From assembly GCF_000496075.1 (NCBI RefSeq), contig NZ_AWXZ01000040.1, positions 310,001 to 374,000 of the forward strand: a stretch of DNA of 64,000 bases. Reading direction: 5' to 3'. A program made the translations under genes and the position numbers. Source of the stretch: Lutibaculum baratangense AMV1. GTDB taxonomy: Bacteria; Pseudomonadota; Alphaproteobacteria; Rhizobiales; Tepidamorphaceae. This document shows positions 35,449 to 44,558 of the stretch, in pieces (position 1 is the stretch's first letter; the number at the start of each line of letters is the position of its first letter). Under the pieces are notes generated by a model. It saw nothing but the letters and a program-made list of their open reading frames with translations, was not told the DNA's origin and made no database searches.

Positions 35449-35700
35449 ATGCAAGAGCGAGACGGGATTTCGAACGGGGCGTACCCGCGCCCGACGGCAG
35501 GATCGATCGCCGAGACGGTGAGCGGCCTGTCCGACGAAGCGCGCTCCCTGCCGCGCGGGGCCGCCGGTGGCAAGGGGGCGGTCGAGAGGCGGAGGCAGGA
35601 GACGCCTTCGCATCGCCTGCAGGACGAGCCCGCCGAAGGGTCTCGCGAGACGGTCGAGAATGAGCTCGAGCGCCGCTCCGGTGATACCGACGACGGTTGA
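35449..35700 (+). CDS. Hypothetical 83-residue hydrophilic protein
   Basis: An ATG at 35449 sits six bases after a strong GGAGGAAG site. The product (MQERDGISNGAYPRP...) is charged, without hydrophobic segments or known motifs, and probably disordered. The ribosome binding site is the main support. A frame on the other strand is also open here, so this call is tentative. Confidence 0.45.
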   Translation: MQERDGISNGAYPRPTAGSIAETVSGLSDEARSLPRGAAGGKGAVERRRQETPSHRLQDEPAEGSRETVENELERRSGDTDDG

Positions 35701-35775
35701 AATCCATCCCCGGCTTGAGCGGAGTGCCTCCCCGCCCTTATGTGAGGGGGAGGATTCCTCGAGCTGGAGAAGAGA

Positions 35776-36144
35776 ATGGCCGATGCCCGCCCCTGGCCGA
35801 CCGAGTTGCGCGTGTCGAAGGACAAGCGTCTCCTGACGGTGACCTTCGAGGATGGCGCCCGGTACGAGCTGTCGGCCGAGTATCTTCGGGTCATGAGCCC
35901 GAGCGCGGAGGTCCAGGGTCACTCACCGGACCAGAGGAAGACCGTGCCGGGCAAGAAGGACGTCGGCATCATGTCCGTGGAGGTTGTCGGCAACTATGCG
36001 GTCCGAATCAATTTCGACGACATGCACACGACGGGCATCTATTCCTGGGACTATCTCCGCGACATCGGCGCCGACCACGATCGCCTGTGGGGCCGGTATC
36101 TGGAGGAGCTGAAGGAGAAGGGGATGAGCCGCGAGCGCGCGTGA
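35776..36144 (+). CDS. DUF971 protein
   Basis: 122 residues matching DUF971, the domain also found at the N-terminus of gamma-butyrobetaine hydroxylase: WPTELRVSKDKRLLTVTFEDG, LSAEYLRVMSPSAEVQGH and a final segment FDDMHTTGIYSWDYLRDIG. Stand-alone DUF971 proteins are often next to molybdenum cofactor or Fe-S cluster genes, which fits its place at the end of this locus. Its exact role is not established. Confidence 0.88.
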   Translation: MADARPWPTELRVSKDKRLLTVTFEDGARYELSAEYLRVMSPSAEVQGHSPDQRKTVPGKKDVGIMSVEVVGNYAVRINFDDMHTTGIYSWDYLRDIGADHDRLWGRYLEELKEKGMSRERA

Positions 36145-36175
36145 CGCGCCGCCCGCACGTCCTGCCCGAATTGTG

Positions 36176-36211
36176 GGAAGGCCGGGGCCGCTCCCGCCAC
36201 CCCGGCCTTCC
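36176..36211. terminator. Bidirectional terminator hairpin
   Basis: A perfect 12-bp stem (GGAAGGCCGGGG with CCCCGGCCTTCC) around a 12-base loop lies between the convergent DUF971 and L,D-transpeptidase genes. Confidence 0.65.
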
Positions 36212-36248
36212 GCCCCCAAGACGCCCCCAGGGCGTGAACCCGAAACGG

Positions 36249-36821
36249 TTATCTCTGGACGACGACCCGGGCGCCGACCGGCACGCGGTCGTAGAGGTCG
36301 ATGACGTCCTCGTTCGTCATGCGGATGCAGCCGGACGACATCTCGCGGCCGACGCTCCACGAGACGTTCGTGCCGTGGATCCGGTAAAGCGTGGAGCCGA
36401 TATAGAGCGCGCGGGCGCCCAGTGGGTTCATCGGCCCGCCTTCCATGTGGTTGGGCAGCGTGGGCAGCGCCGCGCGCATTTCCGCCGTCGGCGTCCAGCC
36501 CGGCCACTCGGCCTTGCGCGTGATGTTGAACGTCCCGGAGAACTGCTTGCCCTCGCGGCCGACGCCGATCGAGTAGCGCCGCGCCTTGCCGCCTCCGAGA
36601 ACCAGGAAGAGCTCCTTGGCCGTGGTGTCGACGACAATCGTGCCGGGGCCGTGGTCTCCGGCGAAGGCGACGGTCCGCGGCGCCTGGTGACGCGAGCTGT
36701 ACACGCCCACGTCCTCCAGGGGCCGGCCGGTCGTGGGGTCGAGCTGAATCGCGTCCGCCGGCTGCGACACCGTGACGAAACCCGCAAACAGGCAAAGCAA
36801 TAGGCGGAAGCCGAGCTTCAT
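36249..36821 (-). CDS. L,D-transpeptidase (YkuD domain)
   Basis: 190 residues. A signal peptide (about 1-25, ending PADA) is followed by the YkuD domain with histidine in IHGTNVSW and the catalytic cysteine in SSGCIRM. It forms 3-3 cross-links in peptidoglycan or attaches proteins to it in the periplasm. The ATG at 36821 places the signal peptide correctly. It is divergent from otsB across a 232-bp region with several TTGCA-containing repeats. Confidence 0.93.
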   Translation of the reverse strand: MKLGFRLLLCLFAGFVTVSQPADAIQLDPTTGRPLEDVGVYSSRHQAPRTVAFAGDHGPGTIVVDTTAKELFLVLGGGKARRYSIGVGREGKQFSGTFNITRKAEWPGWTPTAEMRAALPTLPNHMEGGPMNPLGARALYIGSTLYRIHGTNVSWSVGREMSSGCIRMTNEDVIDLYDRVPVGARVVVQR

Positions 36822-36946
36822 AACCCCGAATCCTTCAGGTCGATCCATCGCCACATGCGCGCGACCGGTCCCAAAGCGGACCGATGCGCAACGCCTCTTT
36901 GTCCGCGAGAGGCAGTAAATAATCAAGCAACGGCCCCGGCTGGCGG

Positions 36947-37002
36947 CGTTGCAACGAGAGGCCGTAGCCATATGTTGCACGCCTGTAACAGTGTTGTTGC
37001 AC
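36947..37002. promoter_or_regulatory. Cluster of TTGCA repeats between divergent genes
   Basis: The region has CGTTGCAACG (perfect palindrome, 36947-36956), TGTTGCA-CGCC-TGTAACA (imperfect inverted repeat, 36973-36990) and a second GTTGCAC at 36996-37002, 22 bases from the first. Spacing near two helical turns suggests cooperative binding of a regulator to the promoters of the L,D-transpeptidase and otsB genes. Confidence 0.4.
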
Positions 37003-37053
37003 TCCGGCGGGAGGCGCGACAGCGGGACGATCGAGCTCGTGGAGACCTGACGC

Positions 37054-37809
37054 ATGAATGACCACCTGCCCCCGCCGGCGCCCGACTGGGCGCTCTTTCT
37101 CGACTTCGACGGCACGCTGGTGGAAATCGCCGAGACGCCCGACGCGGTGCGCGTGTCGCCGGACCTCCTGCCCGTCCTGCGCGATCTCTTCGACCTCCTC
37201 GGAGGGGCACTCGCCGTCGTCTCGGGTCGCGCCATCGCCGACATAGACGCGCGCCTCGGCGCGGAGGGCTTCCCCGCTGCCGGCCTGCACGGCCTCGAGT
37301 TGCGCACGAGGGGGGGCGGGCCGGTCGAGACGGCGGTGGAGCCCGAGATGCTCGACCATTTCCGCGAGGTCTTCGGCGCCTTCGAGCGGGAGAACCCGGG
37401 GATCCTGATGGAGGACAAGGGCGCCGCAGTCACGCTGCACTACCGGAGGCGGCCCGAGCTCGCAGAGGCGACCGCCCGGGTGGTGGAGGACGCGCTCAGA
37501 GGGCAGGAGGGCTTCCACGCGCTCAACGGCAAGATGGTGATCGAGGTGAAGCCCGACGGCGCCGACAAGGGTGGGGCGGTGCGCGGCTTCATGGCCGGTC
37601 CGCCCTTTCTCGGCCGCACGCCCGTCTATCTCGGTGACGACGTGACGGACGAGCACGCCATGCTCGCCGCCGCGGAGCTCGGGGGCTTCGGCGTCAAGGT
37701 CGGGGAGGGAGAAACGGTCGCCCGCTACCGCCTCGACAGCGTGCCCGCGGTTCACGGCTGGTTGATCGCAGCCGCCGATTCGCTGCGCGAGAGTCTACGA
37801 TCAGATTAA
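37054..37809 (+). CDS. otsB: Trehalose-6-phosphate phosphatase
   Basis: 251 residues of the HAD type IIB family. Motif I is DFDGTLVEI, VVSGR is motif II, KGGAVRGF carries the motif III lysine and YLGDDVTDEHAM is motif IV, the OtsB signature. It removes phosphate from trehalose 6-phosphate, giving the compatible solute trehalose. otsA is not in the window. Confidence 0.93.
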   Translation: MNDHLPPPAPDWALFLDFDGTLVEIAETPDAVRVSPDLLPVLRDLFDLLGGALAVVSGRAIADIDARLGAEGFPAAGLHGLELRTRGGGPVETAVEPEMLDHFREVFGAFERENPGILMEDKGAAVTLHYRRRPELAEATARVVEDALRGQEGFHALNGKMVIEVKPDGADKGGAVRGFMAGPPFLGRTPVYLGDDVTDEHAMLAAAELGGFGVKVGEGETVARYRLDSVPAVHGWLIAAADSLRESLRSD

Positions 37810-37872
37810 CATCTTATTTTGCCGGTGGGGGTAAACCTAGCGACCGTCGAAGTTCGCAAGGTCTCGCTCCAA

Positions 37873-39432
37873 ATGCGCATAAGCTCCTTGACGAGGCGCT
37901 TCGGTGAGGACCGCAGCGGCAACATCATAGTGGTCTTCGCGCTGGCACTGATCCCGATATTCGGCCTCGTCGGCGCAGCCATAGACTATGCTCGAGCGAC
38001 ATCCGAGCAGGAAAAGATCCAGCGGGCACTGGATACCGCCGTGCTTGCCGTCAACCGTCAGATCGGCCAGATGGACGAGGCGGAGCTGAAGGAGTATGCG
38101 CAGTCCATCGTCGACGCGAACCTTCAGGGCCTGTCGGCGAACATCGACGAAGTCTCGGTCGACGAGGAATTGAGGCAGGTGGATATCGTCGCGTCCTCGA
38201 GTGTCGAGACGGCGCTCCTGAAGCTTCTGAAGATCAACGAGATCGGGATCTCCGCCCGCGCCCAGTCCAAGACCGGCTCCGCCAGCTTCGAGATCGCCCT
38301 CGTCCTCGACAACTCGGGGTCGATGGCGGGCGACCGGATCCTGACCTTGCGAAAGGCCTCCGAGGATCTCGTGAACACGCTGTTCGGCAACGACCCTGTC
38401 AGCGACGAGGTCAACATCTCCGTCGTCCCGTTCTCCGGCTCGGTGAATGTCGGGCCGCAGAACGCCAACGCGACGTGGATGGACCGCAACGCCATCTCGC
38501 CCGTGCATCAGGGCATCTTCTCCGGAAAGGTCAACCGGTTCGACCTCTACAAGAAGTTCACGAACATCACCTGGGCTGGATGCGTGGAGGTGCGGCCCGC
38601 GCCGCACAACGTGACCGACAGCCTCCCGAGCGCCTCGGATCCCGCGACCCTCTTCGTGCCGACCTTCGCGCCGGACGAGCCCGACTACCGTAAGGTCTGG
38701 ATCTTCAATACAGACGACTACACGAACAACTACATGACGGACAAAAGCGGCTCGTGCACGAAGGACACATCGCAGTTCCAGGGCTCCGGCGACGACGTGA
38801 AGAACACGGCGCAGGTCTGCAAGTACACGAGCAGCGTCACGTCGAAAACGGGGAACAGCGGCGCGAGCATCAGAGGTCCGAACTACATCTGCGACTCCGA
38901 ACCGATCACGCCGCTGACGAATGTGAGGTCGGATCTCCTCTCGGCGATCGGCAAGATGCAGGCGAAGGGCTACACGAACATCCTCGAGGGCGTGACGTGG
39001 GGGTGGCGCACTCTGTCGCCGGGGCTGCCGTTCACCGAGGGCGTGCCTTACGACACGCCGAACAACGCGAAGTTCATGATCGTGATGACGGACGGCGCGA
39101 ACACCGTTCCGACGAACAACAACCAGGGGCTGAAGTCGGCCTACACGGCCTTCGGCTACGCGAACGAGAACCGCATGGGCACGAACCACAACAACGGTGC
39201 CACGGTCCAGAAGATGAACGAGTACACGCTTCAGGCCTGCAACAACGTGAAGGCGGCCGGGATCAAGGTCTTCACGATCGCCTTCGCCATCGACGACGCG
39301 ACGACCGTGAACATGCTGCGGGGCTGCGCCTCGGCCACGGACGCTGCCTTCACCGCGCAGACGACGAGCGAGCTCTCCGACACGTTCGCGAAGATCGCGG
39401 GCACGCTGGGCGAGCTGCGCATCTCGCAGTGA
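37873..39432 (+). CDS. TadG-like pilus-associated VWA protein
   Basis: 519 residues from the ATG at 37873; a TTG 54 bases upstream is an alternative start. The N-terminus has the TadE/TadG leader (RSGNIIVVFALALIPIFGLVGAAIDYA), and a von Willebrand A domain follows with DNSGSM (Asp146) and MTDGANT. Pairs of cysteines suggest disulfides outside the cell. TadG proteins take part in Flp pilus or outer envelope assembly, but no other tad genes are near. Confidence 0.88.
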   Translation: MRISSLTRRFGEDRSGNIIVVFALALIPIFGLVGAAIDYARATSEQEKIQRALDTAVLAVNRQIGQMDEAELKEYAQSIVDANLQGLSANIDEVSVDEELRQVDIVASSSVETALLKLLKINEIGISARAQSKTGSASFEIALVLDNSGSMAGDRILTLRKASEDLVNTLFGNDPVSDEVNISVVPFSGSVNVGPQNANATWMDRNAISPVHQGIFSGKVNRFDLYKKFTNITWAGCVEVRPAPHNVTDSLPSASDPATLFVPTFAPDEPDYRKVWIFNTDDYTNNYMTDKSGSCTKDTSQFQGSGDDVKNTAQVCKYTSSVTSKTGNSGASIRGPNYICDSEPITPLTNVRSDLLSAIGKMQAKGYTNILEGVTWGWRTLSPGLPFTEGVPYDTPNNAKFMIVMTDGANTVPTNNNQGLKSAYTAFGYANENRMGTNHNNGATVQKMNEYTLQACNNVKAAGIKVFTIAFAIDDATTVNMLRGCASATDAAFTAQTTSELSDTFAKIAGTLGELRISQ

Positions 39433-39572
39433 GCGCGAGGGTTGCGGAACCAGGCCGCGCTGGATGAAGAAGTTGAAATCCGGAGAGCAGCTTCGCGAAA
39501 GGCGGGGCGAGCCAGGATGGAGTCGGGGCGTCAAGGCCCCCAAAGCGTAGACGGCCTGGAAGCCGTCCGCCG

Positions 39573-39609
39573 ACGGTCCCGCCCGTGCCCGCCGCCCCGG
39601 CGGGACCGT
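39573..39609 (+). terminator. Terminator hairpin after the TadG-like gene
   Basis: A perfect 11-bp stem (ACGGTCCCGCC with GGCGGGACCGT) with a 15-base loop lies 140 bases after the stop codon. TTGCC follows. Confidence 0.5.
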
Positions 39610-39674
39610 TGCCTCACGCCGTCACGCGAACACGACGCAGATGACGGCGACGATCGGGTGGGCCACGGGGGAGA

Positions 39675-39750
39675 TGGTGGGCGGTACTGGACTCGAACCA
39701 GTGACCCCAGCGATGTGAACACTGTGCTCTACCAACTGAGCTAACCGCCC
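39675..39750 (-). tRNA. tRNA-Val(CAC)
   Basis: Full cloverleaf: acceptor GGGCGGT with ACCGCCC, D-arm GCTC...GAGC, anticodon loop TTCACAT (anticodon CAC), T-arm ACTGG with TTCGAGT and CCAGT. Discriminator A and an encoded CCA end are present (76 nt). Confidence 0.97.
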
Positions 39751-39810
39751 ACGGGATCGCGCGGATTTAAGGGGCGGCCGGGGGGCAAGTCAAGCCGCAG
39801 GTCGCGCCGC

Positions 39811-40497
39811 TCACGCCTTTTCTTCCTCAAGCCTCAGATAAGGCGCCACCGCGTCCCACAGCTCGTCGTAGTGCGAGATCACCCTGTCGGGATCGAACGC
39901 CTCGACCGGTGTCTCGGTGTAGCCGAAGTCGAACGCGACGACCGGCACGCCCGCGTTCTGGGCGCCCAGGATGTCGTAGCGGCTGTCGCCGACCATGACC
40001 GCGCGGGCGGGATCGCCGCCGGCGCGGGCGATCGTGCCGAGCACGTGGCCGGCGTCGGGCTTCCTGACGCCCAGCGTGTCGGCGCCGACGATCGCGGCGA
40101 AGCGATCGGCGAGGCCCAACGCGTCGAGGAGCCGCCGCGACAGGCCCTCGAGCTTGTTCGTGCATACCGCGAGGGTCACGCCGGCGGACGCGAGCCTGTC
40201 GAGAGCCTCCAGGCAGCCCGGATACGGCGCGGAGCCCACGGCGATGTTCCGCTCGTAATGCTGGAGGAACCTCAGATGCATCGGCTCGATGCGGGGGTCT
40301 TCGGGCGACACTCCGTGCGGCTCGAGCGCCTGCGCGATCATCGCCTTCGAGCCGCGGCCGATGATCCCGATGTCGTGGGGGCGGTGCGGCCGGCCGAAGC
40401 CCGCTTCCTCCAGCACGACATCGAGCGTGGCGAGGAGGTCGGGCGCGGTGTCGACGAGCGTGCCGTCGAGATCGAAGACGACGGTGGCAGCCGGCAT
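39811..40497 (-). CDS. gph: Phosphoglycolate phosphatase
   Basis: 228 residues, HAD subfamily IA. Motif I is FDLDGTLVDTAPDL at the N-terminus, motif II VCTNK, motif III lysine in RKPDAGH and motif IV VGDSRYDILGA, matching Gph, which dephosphorylates 2-phosphoglycolate. The ATG at 40497 (MPAATVVFDLDG) is chosen over one 36 bases upstream because motif I normally begins within ten residues. Downstream is the tRNA-Val gene. Confidence 0.9.
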   Translation of the reverse strand: MPAATVVFDLDGTLVDTAPDLLATLDVVLEEAGFGRPHRPHDIGIIGRGSKAMIAQALEPHGVSPEDPRIEPMHLRFLQHYERNIAVGSAPYPGCLEALDRLASAGVTLAVCTNKLEGLSRRLLDALGLADRFAAIVGADTLGVRKPDAGHVLGTIARAGGDPARAVMVGDSRYDILGAQNAGVPVVAFDFGYTETPVEAFDPDRVISHYDELWDAVAPYLRLEEEKA

Positions 40498-40704
40498 GGC
40501 ACACTCACTTTCCGAGTACTTGGCTTCTGGCATCGCGCGACCGCTTACCACAGAGCCTTTGCGCGGGGGAGCGTCCATGTCGGGCGGCGCGTGGCGGCGT
40601 CCTTCTTCCGGACGAGATTGCGGTGCACAGGCCTTGCATATGGAGCAGGCGGCGGGAGCCGTGCTAGGGCGTGAGACCGGACGACAGGGAAGAAGCGACG
40701 AAGC

Positions 40705-42204
40705 ATGCGTGGAAGTGTCCTGGGCTATGATGCCGGAGCCGGGGTCAGCGTCGTGCGGGGCGAGGACGGCAGGCGGTATGCGTTCGCGCCCACCGCCTGG
40801 CGGGAGCAGCGTCCGCCGCGCAAGGGCGACCTCGTCGACTTCGAGCCGGCCGGCGCCCGCGCCGAGATGGTGTTCCTGCTCACTCCGCCGAAAGACAAGG
40901 AGAGGGCGGGGCCGGACCAGGGCTCGCTCCTTGCGCGGGCGAGCCGCCAGCCGACGGTGCGGGCGTTGCTCGATCGGCCGGTGATCCTCGCGGCGCTGCT
41001 CGTCCTGCTGGCCGGGCTGGCGGGCGTCTACCGCATGGGCGACGAGAGCGTGTCGCTCTACCAGGTGCCGGACGTGATCGCCGGCTTCGCCAGGGCCTTC
41101 GACGCGCTGGGGGCGGATGCGGGGAGAGGCGCGGACGGCACGGTGCTCGCGTTGCGGGCCCTGGCGGTCGTGCTGCTTGCTCTCTACGCGGTGCCGCTGG
41201 CGGCGGCCGGGGCGCTGTGGCGCGAGCTGTCCGGCCGACCCTCGGGCGCCTGGGGACGCTATGGCGGACTGGCCGCCATGGTGCTTCCGTTCCTGCTCCC
41301 GCTCATCGTCATCGTGGCGACGCGGCTGACGCTGCCGGAGGTCGACCGGACCGGCCTCAGGCTCGGCGGCGGCGGCATCGCGGTGCCGCCCGAGGCCTTC
41401 GACGTGCTCCAGTTCTACGGGATGGGCACCTTCCTGCTGCTCTTCGCCGGGCTCGGCCTCTGGGCGAGCGCGACGGGCCGCTTCAATCCCCTGGCGGAGC
41501 CCCGGCCGGCCGCCGCTGCCGGCGGAGCGCCGGTGCTGCGGGATGGGCCGGCGAGTTTCGGGCCACCCTCGGTGCGCAAGCAGAGCGAGACCGAGGAGGC
41601 CTCCGAGATGGTGCTGCCCTCGGCATTGCAGCGGCGGCAGCAATCCGCCCGGATGGTGCGCGATGAGGCGGAGCCGGAGGAGGCTCCCGTCGCGCCGGCG
41701 GCCACGCCTGCCAGACCGGAGGCACGGGCGCGGCACGAGCCCGCTCCGGCGCCGCCGCACGAGCCTGCCCCGGCGCCGGAGCGTGCCTCCGGTCGAGACG
41801 CCCTGCCTTCGGCGGAGGAGGCATACAGCTTCGACGAGCAGCCGAAGACGGCGGCGCCGGTGGAGCCGGAAGATGCGCGCAGCTTCGCCGAGGAGATGGA
41901 GGACCCCACCCTGCGCCGCTACGTGCCGAGCCAGTCCTACGGCAGCCAGGAGGCGGAAGAGCCCTCGCGGCGCGCGCCGGTGCAGGACCGCCGCCGCGGC
42001 CAGAGCGACGATCTGGACGAGCTGGCGCTGCTCGCGGACGACCTGCGCAGCGCGCTGGAGGAGGAGATGGGGCGCGGCGGCTTCGGCGCGGGGAGCAGGC
42101 CCGTGCCGCCGGCCCGCGAGGGGGAGCGCCGCCCGCGCCCGAACCCACCACAGCGTCCCGGGCGCCGGCAGGGCGAGCCGGGAGCGGACGGGGAAGGCGG
42201 CTAG
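40705..42204 (+). CDS. OB-fold membrane protein with long disordered tail
   Basis: 499 residues. The first 60 resemble a cold-shock-like OB fold (RGSVLGYDAGAGVSVV, GRRYAFAPTAW, KGDLVDFEP). Three or so membrane helices follow (about 92-110, 145-170, 188-208, with another near 242-260). The last 230 residues are Pro/Ala/Glu/Arg-rich and disordered, containing conserved-looking patches such as DDLDELALLADDLRSALEEE. No function is recognised. It is divergent from gph. Confidence 0.75.
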   Translation: MRGSVLGYDAGAGVSVVRGEDGRRYAFAPTAWREQRPPRKGDLVDFEPAGARAEMVFLLTPPKDKERAGPDQGSLLARASRQPTVRALLDRPVILAALLVLLAGLAGVYRMGDESVSLYQVPDVIAGFARAFDALGADAGRGADGTVLALRALAVVLLALYAVPLAAAGALWRELSGRPSGAWGRYGGLAAMVLPFLLPLIVIVATRLTLPEVDRTGLRLGGGGIAVPPEAFDVLQFYGMGTFLLLFAGLGLWASATGRFNPLAEPRPAAAAGGAPVLRDGPASFGPPSVRKQSETEEASEMVLPSALQRRQQSARMVRDEAEPEEAPVAPAATPARPEARARHEPAPAPPHEPAPAPERASGRDALPSAEEAYSFDEQPKTAAPVEPEDARSFAEEMEDPTLRRYVPSQSYGSQEAEEPSRRAPVQDRRRGQSDDLDELALLADDLRSALEEEMGRGGFGAGSRPVPPAREGERRPRPNPPQRPGRRQGEPGADGEGG

Positions 42205-42340
42205 GCCGCGAGCCGATCTCGGCCCGGCATCCGGCGCGTGCCGGATCGATGTTCCGGCGATCGGCTGGCGCGAGACCGGTGGCGGCGTTAGATCACTGCG
42301 GTAAGGCTTCGGCCCACGACTTGATGCGAGGAGACGATCG

Positions 42341-43810
42341 ATGGACGCTTGGAGCAGCATCTCGAGACTGAAGGACGCGAGCCTTCTCAAGAGCCAGTGC
42401 TACGTGAACGGCCGATGGGTGGGCGAGGGCGAGATCGCCGTCACGAACCCGGCGACCGGCGAGACGCTGGCGAGCGTGCCGCGTTTCGGGGGCGCCGAGG
42501 CGCGCGAGGCCATCGAAGCGGCCGAGAAGGCCTTCAAACCGTGGGCGAAGAAGACCGCCAAGGAGCGCTCGAAGATCCTGCGCCGGTGGTACGAGCTCAT
42601 GATGGAGAACAAGGAGGACCTCGCCTTCATCATGACGTCGGAGCAGGGCAAGCCCCTGACCGAATCGCGCGGCGAGATCGACTATGCCGCGAACTTCGTC
42701 GAGTTCTTCGCCGAGGAGGCCAAGCGCATCTACGGCGACACGATCCCGAGCCACAAGGCGGATGCCCGGATCGTCGTCGGCAAGCAGCCGATCGGCGTGA
42801 CCTGCGCCATCACGCCCTGGAACTTCCCGGCCGCGATGATCACCCGGAAGGCCGGGCCGGCGCTGGCGGCGGGCTGCACCATGGTGGTGAAGCCGGCGAC
42901 TGAGACGCCGCTGACGGCGCTCGCGCTGGCGGAGCTCGCCCATCGGGCCGGGATCCCCGAGGGCGTGTTCAGCGTCATCACCGGCAAGTCGAGCGAGATC
43001 GGCGCCGAGATGACCTCGAACCCGATCGTCAAGCTCATCACCTTCACGGGCTCGACGGAGGTCGGCAAGAAGCTGATGGAGCAGTCGGCCTCCACCGTGA
43101 AAAAGGTCGCGCTCGAGCTCGGCGGCAACGCCCCCTTCCTCGTCTTCGACGACGCCGACCTGGACGCGGCCGTGCAGGGGGCGATCGCGTCCAAGTTCCG
43201 CAACATGGGCCAGACTTGCGTCTGTGCGAACCGCATCTACGTGCAGTCGGGCGTCTACGAGGCCTTCGCGGGCAAGCTCGCCGAGGCGGTGAAGAAGCTG
43301 AAGGTCGGCGACGGCGCGCAGGAGGACGTCCAGCAGGGCCCGCTGATCAACGAGGACGCGGTGAAGAAGGTCGAGGAGCACATCTCCGATGCGACGTCGA
43401 AGGGCGCGAAGGTCGTGCTCGGCGGCAAGCGCAGCGATCTCGGGCACAGCTTCTTCCAGCCGACCGTTCTGACGGACGTGACGCCGGAGATGGTGGTGAC
43501 GCGGGAGGAGACCTTCGGGCCGGTCGCGCCGCTCTTCCGCTTCGAGACCGAGGAGGAGGCGATCGAGCTCGCGAATGCGACGCAGTTCGGGCTCGCATCG
43601 TATTTCTATTCGCGCGACATCGGCCGCTGCTGGCGCGTCGCCGAGGCGCTCGAATACGGCATCGTCGGCATCAACGAGGGGCTCATCTCCACCGAGGTCG
43701 CCCCGTTCGGCGGCGTGAAGGAGAGCGGCATCGGCCGCGAGGGATCCCATTACGGCATGGATGAGTTCGTCGAGGTGAAGTACATGCTCATGGGCGGCCT
43801 CGACCGCTGA
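42341..43810 (+). CDS. gabD: Succinate-semialdehyde dehydrogenase (NAD(P)+)
   Basis: 489 residues of the aldehyde dehydrogenase family. The segment [21 protein letters not shown], the catalytic glutamate region ELGGNAP and the catalytic cysteine in [12 protein letters not shown] are those of GabD. It converts succinic semialdehyde to succinate in GABA and polyamine breakdown. A related glutarate-semialdehyde role is possible. gabT is not near. Confidence 0.9.
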   Translation: MDAWSSISRLKDASLLKSQCYVNGRWVGEGEIAVTNPATGETLASVPRFGGAEAREAIEAAEKAFKPWAKKTAKERSKILRRWYELMMENKEDLAFIMTSEQGKPLTESRGEIDYAANFVEFFAEEAKRIYGDTIPSHKADARIVVGKQPIGVTCAITPWNFPAAMITRKAGPALAAGCTMVVKPATETPLTALALAELAHRAGIPEGVFSVITGKSSEIGAEMTSNPIVKLITFTGSTEVGKKLMEQSASTVKKVALELGGNAPFLVFDDADLDAAVQGAIASKFRNMGQTCVCANRIYVQSGVYEAFAGKLAEAVKKLKVGDGAQEDVQQGPLINEDAVKKVEEHISDATSKGAKVVLGGKRSDLGHSFFQPTVLTDVTPEMVVTREETFGPVAPLFRFETEEEAIELANATQFGLASYFYSRDIGRCWRVAEALEYGIVGINEGLISTEVAPFGGVKESGIGREGSHYGMDEFVEVKYMLMGGLDR

Positions 43811-43824
43811 ACAAGGAAAACCTC

Positions 43825-44520
43825 TTGTCGGATGAATTGAAGCGGAGGGCGGCGAAGCGCGCCCTCCAGGCCGTGCGGCCCGGCATGAAGCTCGGCCTCG
43901 GCACCGGATCGACCGCCGAGCACTTCGTGCGCCTGCTCGGAGAGCGGATCGCGGCGGAAAGCCTCGAAGTGGTCTGCGTTCCGACCTCGGAGGCGACCCG
44001 CAACCTCGCCCAGGAGGTGGGGGTGCCGATCACCACGCTCGAACACGAGCCGGCGCTCGACCTCACGGTCGACGGCGCGGACGAGATCGACAGCCAGCTC
44101 CGCCTGATCAAGGGCGGCGGCGGGGCGCTGCTGCGCGAGAAGATCGTCGCCTCGGCCTCGACCCGGATGATCGTGATCGCCGACGAGAGCAAGCATGTCG
44201 GGACGCTCGGCAGGTTCCCCCTGCCGGTCGAGGTCGTGCCGTTCGGCCTCGCGGCCACCCGCCGCGCAATCGTGTCGCTCCTCGGGGCCCGGGGCTTGAG
44301 CACGTCGCTCGAACTCAGGCAGAAGGGCAACGATCCCTTCGTGACGGACAATGGCAACTACATCTTCGACCTGAAGCTCGGGGCCATCGACGAGCCGGAA
44401 CGGCTCGCGGCGGACCTGTCGAAGATTCCGGGCGTCGTCGAGCACGGCCTGTTCATCGGCCTCTGCTCCGGAGCCGTCATCGCGGCTCCAGACGGCGAAG
44501 AGATCCTCGGTCAGCTCTGA
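43825..44520 (+). CDS. rpiA: Ribose-5-phosphate isomerase A
   Basis: 231 residues from a TTG at 43825, with AAGGAAAA upstream. The motifs [20 protein letters not shown] and [13 protein letters not shown] are diagnostic. It interconverts ribose 5-phosphate and ribulose 5-phosphate in the pentose phosphate pathway. It follows gabD by 14 bases and is followed by the glutathione reductase gene, so NADPH-linked functions are grouped. Confidence 0.96.
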   Translation: MSDELKRRAAKRALQAVRPGMKLGLGTGSTAEHFVRLLGERIAAESLEVVCVPTSEATRNLAQEVGVPITTLEHEPALDLTVDGADEIDSQLRLIKGGGGALLREKIVASASTRMIVIADESKHVGTLGRFPLPVEVVPFGLAATRRAIVSLLGARGLSTSLELRQKGNDPFVTDNGNYIFDLKLGAIDEPERLAADLSKIPGVVEHGLFIGLCSGAVIAAPDGEEILGQL

Positions 44521-44558
44521 CCGGGCGTTCTGCAGGCAAGATTTGGGGGGCAGAGGCC

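Noticed and set aside
42229-42246. Short hairpin ATCCGGC-GCGT-GCCGGAT after the OB-fold protein gene
   Set aside because: Only seven pairs and no T-run; too weak to call a terminator.
39811-42390. 859-residue minus-strand frame that includes gph
   Set aside because: Only the last 228 codons show HAD motifs; the rest is antisense to the OB-fold membrane protein.
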